Assembly: GCA_030248225.1 (NCBI GenBank)
Contig: JASANE010018513.1
Location: 33,702-97,701, forward strand
Source: Trileptium ribeirensis
Taxonomy: Eukaryota > Nematoda > Enoplea > Enoplida > Thoracostomopsidae
DNA: 64,000 nt
Direction of reading: 5' to 3'
Below, piece after piece: positions 1 through 11,752 of this stretch. The notes below the pieces were generated by a model. That model was not told where the DNA came from. It searched no databases and saw nothing but the letters and a program-made list of their open reading frames with translations. The position numbers and the translations under genes were made by a program. Every line of letters begins with the position of its first letter. Position 1 is the stretch's first letter.

Positions 1-176
1 AGCAACAACAATTGAAATGGAGCAACCGAAGCGACCAAGATTCTACCTACAATTTTGATAGTGGCAAAAATTGTAATAGCTTCCTTTTGTCCATCTGTGA
101 AGTTTATAACTCATCACCGGATGGATGGATCTTCACAATGTTTTTCATTTGATCACAATATCTGTCTTCACATCTA

Positions 177-250
177 TAGTACGCACCAAGAATGACTGTC
201 GCATTTAGAGCGAGTCGCGAGGGAGCGACAGTCATTTTTGGAGGGTACTG
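177..250. mobile_element. Very short Tc1/mariner-type hairpin MITE
   Basis: The ends are inverted copies of about 26 bp (left begins TAGTACGCACCAAGAATGAC; the right end read inward begins CAGTACCCTCCAAAAATGAC) flanked by TA on both sides. Only about 20 bp separate the arms, so the element is almost a pure hairpin. The ends match the CAGTAC...CCA.AAATGA consensus of other elements in this window (22498, 25386, 26271, 39902). Family assignment rests on the TA flank and CAGT start. Confidence 0.7.
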
Positions 251-1144
251 TATTTGTAGCATTTCGTTATATGCTAGCGCCGTTGACAGCGTGTTCCGGT
301 TCAAAATGGGCACCCTAAGGATCATGGATCACATGTTTTGAAACTTGGAGTTTCTATTTTTCGCGACTTATATCTTGAGATAGAGGTTTCGCAGCGAACG
401 ATCGTGCAGAACCCTCTCGTCAAGAGCTGCAACTTTGCTTTTTTTCAGAGCTGTAGTTTTCAAGCTATGAGTCCAAGTTTAAAAAAAATACTAAAAAAAG
501 TGAAAATTTCAAAAAATTTTACAAAGCAATGTTTTTGCTTGTTGGGGGTGAACTATAGGATTATAGAATTATTTAACCGGTTAAATAAGTTGGTTTTTTT
601 GTTTTATGAGCATAACAGTTGTGTAATTAACCCTGTGGGACGGTGCCGGAGCCAGATTTAATAAATTTTGCATCAAAAATAGTCAAATTTCGTCACTTTT
701 CTCATCGGTCAATCGAATGTATCTATACGTTTTTGGGGTTGCTATATACGATAACAGCAAATGTATTTGCATGGTATGCATCAAATAATGCAAGTCGTAG
801 ATACCTACCACGTAAAATCATTCCTTAAGTGATTATATTTCTTAAATTTTGTAATTTATAAATTTCAAAAGATTTTGTGTTTTTGGTCATTGGAAGAAGA
901 AATAAGTAGTTCTACGTTTTTGATATAGTCATTAAAATGACCGTAGAGTTGTCATTGTAGTATTGCCGGTGTATAATTGCTAGCATGGGACGCTAAGCGG
1001 GTGTAGGGACAATAATTTGGAACGACAAAATGCTGATTAAGCGTAGAGTACCACAGTCGCTCCGTTTCACCTAAGGTATATTGCGTGTTCTAATTTTGAA
1101 CAAACTGGAGTATTTCGCTACGTATAAATGATTATCAAGTTATT
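251..1144. other. AT-rich stretch, no gene recognised
   Basis: Two short + frames cover 338-828 but have no recognisable domain. The text around 350-400 loosely resembles part of the 1.1 kb repeat found at 20.5 and 26.6 kb (a variant of 'atatctcgcgacagaggttt'), so this is more likely old repeat than gene. Confidence 0.4.
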
Positions 1145-1350
1145 GTAAAAACAGGTCCGATGCAATCAGTACTAAACATAATAATACCTTTATTTTTATT
1201 AGTAGGCTTATCCGCGTTGTCATCAATAGTAATTTCGTCATTCTGTTCGCTAAAACCGTCAAAACTCGTACTGTCCATAATCTTATCGTAACGAGCGAGA
1301 TAATCCTGTCAACGTAAAGTAAAAACTCGAAAATTAAAGAATTTGAAATT
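1145..1350. repeat. Direct repeat copy A (~200 bp)
   Basis: This segment is repeated in direct orientation at 2173-2366, with shared blocks such as the run around 'taggcttatccgcgtt' and 'taaaaactcgaaaattaaag'. Small indels separate the copies. Minus-strand frames run through both copies, but they are not conserved as one frame. The unit could be part of an unrecognised retroelement; no domain was identified. Confidence 0.7.
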
Positions 1351-2172
1351 AGAATCCTGAATTTAGTGTTATTATATGTACTAATGAAGAATGTACTCGG
1401 TTCCATATAATTACAGGTAATACATCTTTTAGTGCAGATACTATTATAAGCGTGATTAGGAAATACGGTGGTAACCAACCTCCCAGTGTGGTCTAATCCC
1501 GAAACAGAGTTAAAACCATAGTTATATTGACGTCTGAAACCATCCGACAAAAAGGGGACCGTAATCCCGGCGACTGTAAGCGCCCCATGACCATTTAAGG
1601 CCTTCCGGGAAATAGGGGCGTTTATTTTATTTGTGTTTGACATAACAGAAAAGTGGCAAATTTTGACTGGTGAAAAGCCAACTGCACCAAACACCGGGAA
1701 TAAGTGGTGTACTTAGCCTATGGGCGAACCCTAACCGTAAGGCGACGGTAATCAGGGGAGGATTTGAAAGAAAATTTTTTAGCCTGCGGTGACGGAACCA
1801 AGTAATGTCTAACTTATAAATTTACCACCATGTATAGCAGAATCTGGAAAATGTGTTAAGAAAAGTATATAAATATTTATTGGTAAAATATTCTAAATGT
1901 AAATTCTAATGTATATCGGAAAATGGTAGTGAAATTATCTAGCGGTATATTAAGGAGCCTGGAGGTATAAAATTTGACTTTGACAAGTAGCTGAGGTAGT
2001 TTTGGAAAGAAAAGGGTAATATATAAAGTAATAAGAATAACAGGTGAACAGAAATAAGTAATTCTATGGTAGTGATTGCTGATTCTAGTGTACTGGAAAG
2101 CGAATTACGCAAGTAAGCCCAGGGTCGGAGGAGAGTCTAAGCCCTTTACTTGTCGCCTTAAACCTACTATAA

Positions 2173-2366
2173 GTAAAAACCGGTCCAGTACAATCAGTAC
2201 TAAACATGATAGTACCTTTATTAGTAGGCTTATCCGCGTTATCATCAATAGTAATTTCGTTATTCTGTTTGCTGAAACCGTCAGAGCTCGTATTGTCCAT
2301 AATCTTATCGTAATGAATGAGACTGTCAACATCAAGTAAAAACTCGAAAATTAAAGAATTTGACGT
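2173..2366. repeat. Direct repeat copy B (~200 bp)
   Basis: Second copy of the unit at 1145-1350, in the same orientation about 1 kb away. Minus-strand open frames of 71-103 aa in this neighbourhood have no recognisable motif. From 2370 to about 2990 I see nothing beyond AT-rich sequence. Confidence 0.7.
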
Positions 2367-3526
2367 TAAAATAAGAGTAATTCTGATGGGTATTCAAAAA
2401 TGGACTTAACTAGTAGGAAGATATTATAAAACAGGTTTTAACACATGTAAACGTTATCGAGTAGTAACCGTATTACCGGTGGAAAAATAAGATTCTTCAT
2501 CATAAATATTTTTATCATAAAACGAAAACCATGGTAGTCTGTAACATAGAGAACTAAACTTTGTTAGAGTAGTCGAAAAATCAACTGTAGTTCACCAGAA
2601 GTTACTAAAATTAAAGTATGGCCGACACTACTATACATTGGTATAGATAGTTTATTTTTTATGAACTTAAATTCTGACATCGAACAATGTACTGACATGT
2701 GGAACATGAGAAGTAACTTGGAAGTACTCAACAAAATCCACATGTTCAGTAGAGAACTTTGATTCAACTCATTGGTGATCATTAGATACAGGTTAGTAGG
2801 TACCGATAGTAGTATACATGATAGATAGTCCACTTGGTCTGGGAGTGTAATGTTGAATGTGAAAGTGTATACCATGAGTAAGCAATATTCTCTTTTGGGA
2901 CCCGGATGTGTGAAAGTAAAAGGGCGAAATTACTACAATAAAATAAATCTAATTATTTTATCAAATTACCGAATAGAAATTATTTTAAGATTTCGTATAT
3001 GGGACTCTAGTTGGACCTTGGTCCAGCGCCTTTCCAGAGTGCACGGCTGGGTCTGCGCGTAGTGGTAGTCCTCTTAAGGATAACACTCAGCAGGGGGAAG
3101 TACGCGAACACCGGCTAGAACAGGTGTAATGGTCATCATTGGGAGGCCTTATTGGGTTTAGAGATGCTCAGCTCTACTCCCTACAAAATGCCAAAGAAAT
3201 GTCTCGATGACAAGTGGTTTGCGAAAGCCAAACGCTGGTGCTATAACCGGCACACGAGCTATAGGGCGACAAATCACGACAAAAAGTCCGACCTCTCCCG
3301 CGTTAATGGTGGATAGTGGGTGATAAACCACGATAAAAAGTCAACTGCTGCATTATAGCCAATTGGGAATTGGTCCTCAATGGCTAGGGCCACCGCTGAC
3401 AAGGCTCGGAAATCCACGTGAAACTTCCGGAAACCTCAATGAAAAATCACAAATCAAATCTAGACTCTGCTACCGCGTTCTGGGTAGACGACGCGCGTCG
3501 CAGCCCTTCCGTCGGCGACGTAAAAA

Positions 3527-4371
3527 ATGAACAAACGGCAACAAACCACATCAAATTATGCAAGGAGACGAGCACTCATTGCCGTGTGGAACGTTCGAAC
3601 ATTGTTGAAGCGAGGTTACAGTAAACTTCTTTGTCGATCACTTACTGCACGTAATATCGAGATAGCCGCGCTCTCTGAACTGCGAATTCCCGGAAACGGC
3701 ATGACTAACATCAGCTCCCCCGACGCTGAATACGACCTTCTGCTCTCGGGATCCGAGAAAGGCTGCCAACAGGCAGTAGGTTTTGCGATCAGGAAGGACA
3801 GACTAGATGCGGTGATGCTCTGGAATCCGTTCAATTCACGACTAGCATACGTGAGAATTCGCTCAAAGCCATGCCACCTATCTGTTGTTGTGGCCTATGC
3901 ACGCACAGATTCCCACAGTTGCGGAGACAAGGACGATTTCGCGGAAGGGCTCAATCATCTGATAGGCTCCATCCCCGCAAGAGACATCCTCTTAGTGTGT
4001 CATGATTTCAATGCGCAAGTGGGACCGCGCGAATCGGGGAAAACAATGTCCTAGGCCCTTTCGTTCACGGTTCTCGAACTGAGAACGGAACCAGACTAAT
4101 CACCATCGCGGGATTCCATGAATTGTTTTTCGCCAACACCAATTTCAAGCATCCTGCAAAGCAACAGCACACCTGGCGATCCCCCAGCGAGCGCTATTTT
4201 CACCTTGATCATGTCCTCATTCGAACAAGATGGAAGTCTGCTGTAAGAGACTGCAGGACCGTTTGGGGGAACCTGCTTCCAAGTAACCATGGCATGATAC
4301 GACTGCAGCTACACTTAAAGCTTGACGCCAACCATTCGTTCAACCGACACCAGATGCCTACGGGACAATAG
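3527..4371 (+). pseudogene. RTE endonuclease domain (frameshifted)
   Basis: This is the N-terminal endonuclease/exonuclease/phosphatase-like domain that nicks target DNA to prime reverse transcription. Visible motifs in order: WNVRTL (about 3580-3600), the core block AEYDLLLSG...QAVGFAIRKD, VVVAYARTD, the DFNAQVG motif (about 4004-4024; family usual GDFNAQ) and the C-terminal HLDHVLI (about 4200-4220). The frame shifts once near 4040, where the first frame ends in a stop at 4054 and the homology continues in another frame with FFANTNFKHPAKQQHTW. The domain order and spacing fit an RTE endonuclease. The copy is dead. Confidence 0.8.
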
Positions 4372-6919
4372 TATCGCAGAAAAGTTCTGCACCTCAGTGT
4401 CCAACCGTTTTGCCGCCCTGGCGGGATTAGTGGGCTCTCAAGTTCCGCCATGGTCTTGTGTTTCTGACTGCACTATTGCCGCCCTGCGGGAAGTTGCACC
4501 GAAGCCGAGACCGAAGAAGCGGGATCGATGGCGAGACGCGCGTACAATAGAGAAAGCCGAGCTGCTTAGTCAGGCTGCAAAGGAAACTCGATGCTTTCTC
4601 AGGTCCAGCTTGCACCACAGCATCAGAGAGTTTAAGGATGAGAAGCTCAAGGTACTTGCCAACGAGTTGAACCAAGCACCTAGGTTACATGGCCACCGCA
4701 GGCTCTACCAGCTAATCAGACAAGGTGCACAGCCGCAGAATCCCATGCGTGGCATGATACGCGACAGCACGGGTAAGAGTCTGTTCTCCGAATCCGCGCA
4801 AGTCAATCGTTGGAGAGAGCATTTCGATGAACTCTTGAACAAAGATCCGCCAGCAGATCCGCTAAAGGATGATGACCTTCCTTTCAAGGGTTTTAACGAA
4901 TGCGCGATCGATCACTCGGGACCAACGAAGTCCTCAAAGCGGTAAAAAATCTTCGCAGCGGGAAAGCAGCCGGAGAGGACGGTATTCCGCCAGAATGCTA
5001 TAAGATCTCAAGAGACCTCCTTGATACGCTGCACGCCACAATCTGCGACGTATGGGCCAAAGAGGTCATGCCAGAGAACTGCCATCGTCATTCCATTCCA
5101 CAAGAAGGGTGACAAGTCCATCTGCCTTAACTATCGAGGTATATCGCTGTTGAATATTGCTTTCAAGGTGCTGGAAGCAGTAACCTGCAATAGATTCAAT
5201 GGACACCGTGAAGGATTTGAACGCGAGCAACAGTGCGGCCTTCGACGTGGTCGCAGCACAATCGACCAGATACTGAGCATGAAAATCATGCTCCAGAATG
5301 CTCCTGAATATCGGAGACCAGTTGCCGTGGCCTTAGTTGATTTCAAAGCCGCGTTCGACTAAGTTCACCGAGAATCGCTGTCAAGATCTTGGAGACGGGC
5401 GGCGTGCCGGTCAAGATCGTATTCCTAATCAAGTCGTTTGAACCATCTTACTGCCGCGTGCGAATAAAGAACATGTTATCTGAACGCTTTGGGGTCAGGT
5501 CAGGAGTGAGACAAGGCTCAATCTTGTCCACCATCCTCTTCAATTACGCAATTGCATGGGTGATGGTCGATGGAGACCGCCCTGGTTAATAACAGCGGTG
5601 TTATTTTCGACGCAAATGGAATGAAGCTCACAGATGCCGCTTATGCCGACGACATAGCCATAGCCGCATCGTCAGTCAGCGAACTACAAGATGTGCTCAG
5701 TCGAGTCGAAACATTGGTCTGCGTCATCAGCTCCCAGAAGACCAAGATAATGACCTGCTGTATCGAGAGACATCAAGACATCGTACTGACCGGTTCTGTG
5801 CTGGAACATGTCGAACAATTCTGTTACCTGGGCAGCACTTTTAAGGGATCAGGGGCTTGCGACGCCGAGATTAAAAACCGTATAAACCGTGCCAGGTCAG
5901 CCTTTGCGGGCCTACGGCATGTGTGGAACTCGGCAGTTGTGTCCATTCCCACGAAAGTTCAGATATATAAAGCTGCCATTCGACCGATTCTGTTCTACGC
6001 CTGCGGAACATGGACAGCGGCGTAAGCTACTCAGCAGCAGATCAACACGCCCGAGAACTTCTGTCAATTCTTTTCCATTATCCCCTCTTCCCACCTCGTG
6101 TTTGCCCAAAAGTGGTCAGATTTTGGAAATTTTGGTATTTTTCTGATCTTCGATCATTTCGACTAAAAAATTTATTTTTTAAAATTTTAGATTTTTTCGG
6201 GTCCCATTTTTTTTAAATTAGATTTTTACACACTATTCGACGTGGCCTGACGAGCTGAATCGAATGGTGATATTTGGGCCATAACTTAGGATACTTTTAT
6301 CCGATCGCATAAAAAATAACACAATTGGATTCAGCTCGTCAAGCCGCGTCGAATGGTATGTAAAATTTTTTTGGGTTCCCATGGGACCCGAAAAATATAA
6401 AAAATCTAAAACTTAAAAAATTAAATTTTTGGTCGAAATCATCAGGCGAGGTCTCGAGAATCACAAAAATACCAAAATTTCCAGAATCTGCCCAGTTTGG
6501 GGCAAATGTGGGCTTTGGGATAATGGAAAAGACCCTTATGTCGACGCCGGATTCTAGGAGTATCAAAGTTCGATCACATCAGGAATGAAGACCTTCGTCG
6601 AAGAGTTGGTCACGAAACCGAGGTTTCGACACTGCTGAGGAGGGAGCGTTTGCGGTTGCTCGGCCATATTCTGAGGATGTCAGACAACAGGATCGCGAAG
6701 TCACTGGCCAAAGCAACGCCGCCGGAGGTCTGGGCCCGAAAGCGCGGAAGATCTCGCGAGACCTGGCGACGTCAAACAGTCAACGATTGCCACCAGCATT
6801 TTCGATACGTGCCGCTATGCCAATGGCAACAATACCCGATGTCGCATATCGAAACTAGTATAGCGAACAGGGAAGAGTGGCGACGAGTGGTCAGTATTGA
6901 GGTCCCGCACAACCGTTAG
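4322..6919 (+). pseudogene. RTE reverse transcriptase (broken, interrupted)
   Basis: The C-terminal two thirds of the LINE polyprotein is spread over several frames. Landmarks: a linker rich in basic residues (about 4500-4560), ALREVAPKPRPKKRDRW, then RT blocks KAAGEDGIPPECYK (about 4960-5005), HKKGDKS..LNYRGISLL (about 5100-5150), motif A VDFKAAFD (about 5337-5360, followed by a stop), GVRSGVRQGSIL (about 5490-5525), the catalytic YADDIA (5642-5659), and the C-terminal RLLGHILRMSDNR and REEWRRVV typical of RTE elements. The reading frame is cut at 6065 by a hairpin MITE and resumes after 6542. At least four frameshifts are needed to read it through. Confidence 0.8.
6066..6534. mobile_element. 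Hairpin MITE inserted in RTE copy 1 (hAT-like 8 bp duplication)
   Basis: Comparison with RTE copy 2, which reads straight through 'gaacttctgtcgacgcc', shows the exact insertion. Flanks are CTTCTGTC (6058-6065) and CTTATGTC (6535-6542), an 8 bp duplication with one difference. The element is nearly palindromic: the left end 'tcttttccattatccc' is mirrored at the right end, the arms run about 200 bp, and the inner arm blocks (around 'gacgagctgaatc') also pair. It encodes nothing. Confidence 0.8.
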
Positions 6920-6925
6920 GCCAGG

Positions 6926-8104
6926 TGAAAACTAGGTGAATTTCAACCTGTCAGAAACATAATTTGAAGCATCATTTTTCACGTTTTGACTCCTAGCGAT
7001 TGCACTATTTCATGCACACCACGCAAGATGCAATTGCTTTTATCGCATTTTGCAACCAAGAATAGCGGCCAAATCAAAGACAAGGAGCGTAAGCTATATC
7101 AAGTTTGTGCCTTCGTCGATATGCTGAGCCTAATATCCGAGCTTTAGTCTAACCTAAGGTCCTTATATGAGTCTTAAAGTTTACCTGGGTCCTAAAATCT
7201 ATAGGCTCAAAACTCCATGTAGGCTTTTTTCACTCCATTCGGTTGCTAAACGTAAACATTGGCTCTCGTTTGCCTGTCTCGGTCTGCGTGGTATCTAAGA
7301 GACACCTGCGCATATCTCCTAAAACTTTCTTTTTCGAGCACGACAATTTTCTTACCCCCCCCTTATGCCAATTTCCGCTGAATTTTTGCGCAATAATTGC
7401 AGATTCTCCAAAGATTTTGTTAAAATTATGAGCAATTTTTGCGAGGGACACACCCAGGCAACGCCTCATTAAAATTATGTTCGCGCCTCGTGAGAACACA
7501 GCTGGAAAATATCAGTCTGACAAATGCTCTCTCATTTTTAGCCAATAACTATATCTGGAAGAATTGAACAATGTGTCTCTTTTACTCCAATTGCCTGCAT
7601 TTTTGTGAAAGATTAAAAAATTGACACTGCACCAAAGGCTGCAACTGGGAAAAATTTGTCCCTTGCCGGGACAAAATGACTATAGAGCTCGGAGAGAACA
7701 ATACTACGTTGGATAGAGCTGCACTACAGCGTCATGTCACACAACAAATTTTTCAATACTCCAAATTATTGTGCTAAATTCTTTTTAGATGTGTTTGGAA
7801 CACTATTTAAGGCTGATGCGGAAGTATGCTATAAACACACATTGTTCCAGCTAAAACAGCGCTTCTTCCAGTATATCAACTCCACTTTGACAAAGTTCTT
7901 TAAAATAATGGGCTCTAGTAAACAGTAAATACCTTTGCGTTTTCAAGTATACGGTCCCCGCTGTATTGCGGTCAATTGGTCTTGACCCAAAGGCTAAGGT
8001 TGAGGTCCTCGAACATAAACTTCCGGATGAGCTGCTACTCGTTTGCTGGGGCACGCATGGCGCACGGGAGGGTTGATACGACCTGCTTCCTAGCTAATGA
8101 GGCC
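6926..8104. other. No gene recognised
   Basis: AT-rich sequence between LINE copy 1 and the satellite-related repeat. The open frames here are short, overlap on both strands (7230-7499, 7243-7431) and carry no motif. Confidence 0.4.
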
Positions 8105-9130
8105 TGACTACAGTGTTACGTGGAAAACCCAGATATGCGTTTGTGCCAGTGCCTGGCCGCTATCTGGTAGGCATAGTTTTGTTCTAACTTGTGCGGTATT
8201 GTTTGATATCCACACATAGCATATCGACGTATGCTACCTAGAACTGACTGGCTGTGCACGCAAAAGGCGTAGGTGTACCTGTTTGCAATCCCGATAGAGT
8301 TACTAGTTTAACCCCATTTTAATACCCTTCACGGAATCACGGAAGCAATGTTATATTTATCTTAACTTTTGAATTTTTTCTCTGGTTGCTTTTATTTTGT
8401 GGTAAAATGATAAATGCCGATGCCTCTATTCCGGTTTTACGATTAAGCCTCAAGTTATGGGTTGACGTATGTCACCCTCTTAGTTCCTCGACCCAAAATC
8501 CGAAATTTTATTCAGACGTTCTGGAAAACTGAAAAGTTTCAATTAAGGGTTTTCTGGCATGAAATTGCGTATGCATGATAATCTTTGGCCAATAACAGGA
8601 GGCGGATGAACCTGTTCATCTACCAAATGTGTGATTGAGCTAGTGCGTTATTGTGTGATATGCTATCGAGAGCTGATTGGCTCAAAAGGCGTATGTGTAC
8701 CCAAGGGCGTAGCCAGGAATTTTGAAAGGGGGGCGGGGTCGCGGCCCACAGTGGGTACCTAAAAGGGGGGTTCCGGGGCGTCGCGCTCAGAAATGTGAAA
8801 GCGGGGTCCAGAATTGGTATATTAAGTACGCCATAAACAAGTAAAAATACAACTGTTGCCAAAATAGCGAATTTTAATACAAAAATGTGAAGTTTGGTCA
8901 AAAATACGGTTGAAAATAATTGTTTTCTAATGCGAGAAAGGGTAGTTTTAGGACAATTTCCGACATGATTTTCAACCGGAATCATTCAAAAAAATTTGTT
9001 TGTGGTTGAACCAAAAGGGGGTGGGGTCGCGACCCCCGAAACCCCTCCGGCTACGTCCTTGTGTGTACCTATGCTTCAATACGCTCTGCAACTACTTGTT
9101 TGTTAGAGGCGCGGCTACGGCAAACTGTGT
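8105..9130 (+). repeat. Dispersed relative of the 31.4 kb satellite, interrupted by a hAT MITE
   Basis: The order of blocks matches 31375-32640: 'tacccttcacggaa', 'ttatctta', 'tctctggttg', 'aaaatgataaatgccgatgcctc', 'ttcctcgacccaaaat', 'gacgttctgg', 'gggttttctggcatg', and the end block 'gtgtgatat...gctatcgaga...ctgattggct'. Here it is a single monomer plus flank, not an array. A hAT MITE (8702-9061) interrupts the end block; the continuation 'atgcttcaatacgctctgcaa' matches 32615-32635. Confidence 0.7.
8702..9061. mobile_element. Non-autonomous hAT element with perfect 8 bp target duplication
   Basis: The 360 bp element begins CAAGGGCGTAGCCAGG and ends CCGGCTACGTCCTTG, an imperfect terminal inverted repeat, and is flanked by TGTGTACC on both sides (8694-8701 and 9062-9069). 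Eight base duplications with this kind of end are typical of hAT superfamily elements. G/C-rich blocks ('ggggcggggtcgcg', 'ggggtcgcgacccc') lie just inside both ends. The 121 aa minus-strand open frame across it has no transposase motif. Confidence 0.88.
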
Positions 9131-9812
9131 AATTCACACCGTAACTTGTTGAGATTAGTAATTGTTGCTAGGTTCAAAACCGAGCTTTCCGAACCCCCAC
9201 CCTCAACCTTGATGTTTTCGAATAACTATAATACACTGACAATGCATCAATGATAACACAGCAACCATTTTATCACACTCAGAACGGTAGGATCTTTATT
9301 TATTACTCCAATGACAAAAAGCTGGGCACCTTTTGGTCATTATCACCCAATTGGGTGGTTGCTGGCCCCTTGTATTATTTGGTTCCCCCTAGTTCAAAAC
9401 AGGTGCCCCCGGTTCATGCTTCCTGGAAAAATTTGGGGCTCCCTCGGTTCACAACCTTTTGGTAAATTTTTTGTTTCTAATCGGTCCAAAGTACATAAAA
9501 TTTCATCAAAATTTTAGTAAAATTTTTTCCTGAAGCCAAAAATTTCACCAATTTTGCAAAATTTGCATAAAAATAGCTTTTTCTCTCCGTTAAAATCGTT
9601 TTGGCAGTGTTTCTTACTCTATTTTTAACAGTATTTCTTTAGGCAAAATGCCCCCTGGCAAAATCGGTTCCCCCGGTTCGAAACCAGGAGGCCTATGGTT
9701 CATGCCTCAGGCAAAAGTTTCAGCGAATGGAGAACCCAGTAAAGTATTTAAATGTATTTAGTTGCAACTTGTATAGAAATAGAAGGATAACGGAATAGAT
9801 GGCTAGATTTAC
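9131..9812. other. No gene recognised
   Basis: The segment contains repeated phrases such as 'ggttccccc', 'cggttca' and 'caaaattt' around 9390-9710, which suggest an old repeat element. No clear ends or target duplication are visible. Confidence 0.35.
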
Positions 9813-11752
9813 CTACAATAGAGAAAGCCGAGCTGCTTAGTCATGCTGCAAAGGAAACTCGAGGCATTCTCAGGTCCAGCTTGCACCGCAGCATTATAGA
9901 GTCTAAGGATGATAAACTCAAGGCACTTGCGAACAAAATGAATCAAGCAGCTAGGGTATATGACCACCGCAGGCTCTACGCGCTAATCAGACAAGGCGCA
10001 CAGCCACAGAATCTTGTGCGTGGTATGATGCGCGACAAACGGGTTAGAGTAATATATCCGAATCCGCGCAAGTCAATCGTTGGAGAGAGCATTTCGATGA
10101 ACTCTTGAATAAAGATCCGCCAGAAAAACCGCTAAAAGATGCTACCTTCCCTTCAAGGGTTTTTACGAATGCGCGATCGATCACTCGGTATCAACGCGCG
10201 ACGAAGTCCTCATAGCGTTAAAACGTTAGAAAATCTTCGCAGCGGGAAAGCAGCCAGAGAGGAACGTATTCCGCCGGAATGCTATAAGATCTCAAGGGAC
10301 CTCTTTGATACGCTGCACGCCACAATCTGCGACGTATGGGCCAAAGAGATCATGCCAGAGAACTGGGGTACCTCCATCGTCATTCCATTGCACAAGAAGG
10401 GTGATAAGTCCATCTGCTGCAACTATCGAGGTATATCGCTGTTACATATTGCTTTCAAGGTGCTGGAAGCAGTAATCTGCAATAGATACAAGGGAAACCG
10501 GGAACGATTTGAACGTGAGCAACAGTGCGGCTTTCGACCTGGTCGCACACAATCGATCAGATACTGCGCATGAGGATCATGCTCCAGAATCTTCATGAAT
10601 ATCGAAGACCAGGTGCGGTGGCCTTCGTTGAATTCAAAGCCGCGTTCGACTCAGTTCACCAAGAATCGCTATACAAGATCTTGGGGACGGACGGTGTGCC
10701 GGCCAAGATCGTATCCCTAATGAAGTCGCTGTTTGAACCATCTTTACTGCCGTGTGCGAATAAATGACACCTTATCTGAACGCTTTGAAGGCAGGTTTGG
10801 AGTGAGCCAAGGCTCAATCTTGTCCAGCATCCTCTTCAACTAGGCAGTTGCATGGGTGATAGAGACAGCCCTAGCTAATGACGACGGTGTTATTTTCGAC
10901 GCAAATGGCATGAAGTTCACAGATGCCGCTTATGCCGACGACATAGCCACAGCTGCATCATGAGTCAGAGAACTACAAGAGGTGCTCAATCGAGTCGACA
11001 CAACTGCAAAGTGCATTGGTCTGGTTATCAGCTCCGAGAAGACCAAGATAATGACCTGCTGCATCTAAAGACATCAAGACTCTGAACGGTTCTGTACTAG
11101 AACATGTCGAACAATTCTGTTACCTGGGCAGCACTATTACAGGATCAGGTGCTTGCGACACCGAGATTAAAAACCGCATAAACAGTGTCAGGTCAGCTTA
11201 TGCGGGTCTACGGCATGTGTGGAACTCGGCAGACGTGTCCGTTCCCACGACATTTCAGATATATAATGCTACCATTCGACCGATTCTGTTCTACGCCTGC
11301 GGAACATGGACAGCGAAGTCAGCTACTCAGCAGCAGATCAACACGTTCGAGAACTTCTGTCGACGCCGGATTCCAGGCGTAACAAAGTTCGATCACATCA
11401 GGAACGAAGACCTCCGTCGAAGAGTTGGTCACGAAACTGAGGTGTTGACACTGCTGAGGAGGGAGCGTTTGCGGTTGTTCGGCCATGTTCTGCGGGTGTC
11501 CGACAACAGGATCCCGAAGTCACTTTCTAACGCAACGCCCCCGGACGCCTGGACCCGACCACGCGGAAGATCTCACGAGTCCTGGCGACGTCAAACAGTC
11601 AACGATTGTCACCAGCATTTTCGATACGTGCCGCTACGCCAATGGCAACAATACCCGATGTCGCATATCGAACCAAGTACAGCGAACAGAGAAGAGTGGC
11701 GACGAGTGATCAGCATTGAGGCTCCCCACAACCGTGGAGCCAGGTGAATATG
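9813..11752 (+). mobile_element. RTE-type LINE, copy 2 (5' truncated)
   Basis: The sequence joins copy 1 homology abruptly at 'acaatagagaaagccgagctg' (copy 1 about 4542) and continues to the shared 3' end 'accgtggagccaggtgaa'. 5' truncation is the normal product of incomplete target-primed reverse transcription. It lies in the same orientation as copy 1 and lacks the hairpin MITE, so it records the pre-insertion state. Frameshifts and stops, for example after YADDIATAAS, make it inactive. Confidence 0.85.
9815..11747 (+). pseudogene. RTE reverse transcriptase fragment (copy 2)
   Basis: This is the C-terminal RT part only, in at least four frames. Blocks seen: KAAREERIPPECYK, SIVIPLHKKGDKS, NYRGISLLHIAFK, QQCGFRPGRT, motif A region VEFKAAFDSVHQE (the first aspartate of the usual VDFKAAFD is changed to E), YADDIATAAS (about 10932-10960), then a continuous 176-codon frame (11217-11747) with the C-terminal zinc-knuckle-like and RLRLFGHVLRVSDNR region. 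It is more intact at the C-terminus than copy 1. No endonuclease is present. Confidence 0.82.

Larger units (their letters stand above)
3000..6925 (+). mobile_element. RTE-type non-LTR retrotransposon, copy 1 (decayed)
   Basis: This is a near full-length LINE with an apurinic-like endonuclease followed by a reverse transcriptase, the layout of the RTE family common in invertebrates. About 500 bp of moderately GC-rich 5' sequence (about 3000-3520) precedes the coding part. The 3' end follows the last frame at 'caaccgttaggccaggtgaa' (to about 6925), which matches the end of copy 2 at 11752. Several frameshifts, an in-frame stop after the motif A DFKAAFD, and a 469 bp insertion (6066-6534) make it non-functional. 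The exact 5' boundary was not established. Confidence 0.8.

Noticed and set aside
1140..1694. 184-codon minus frame
   Set aside because: Runs through the direct repeat, but the frame is not kept in the second copy and no motif is seen.
8620..8985. 121-codon minus frame as a hAT transposase
   Set aside because: Spans the MITE edge and flanking repeat and shows no hAT transposase motif.
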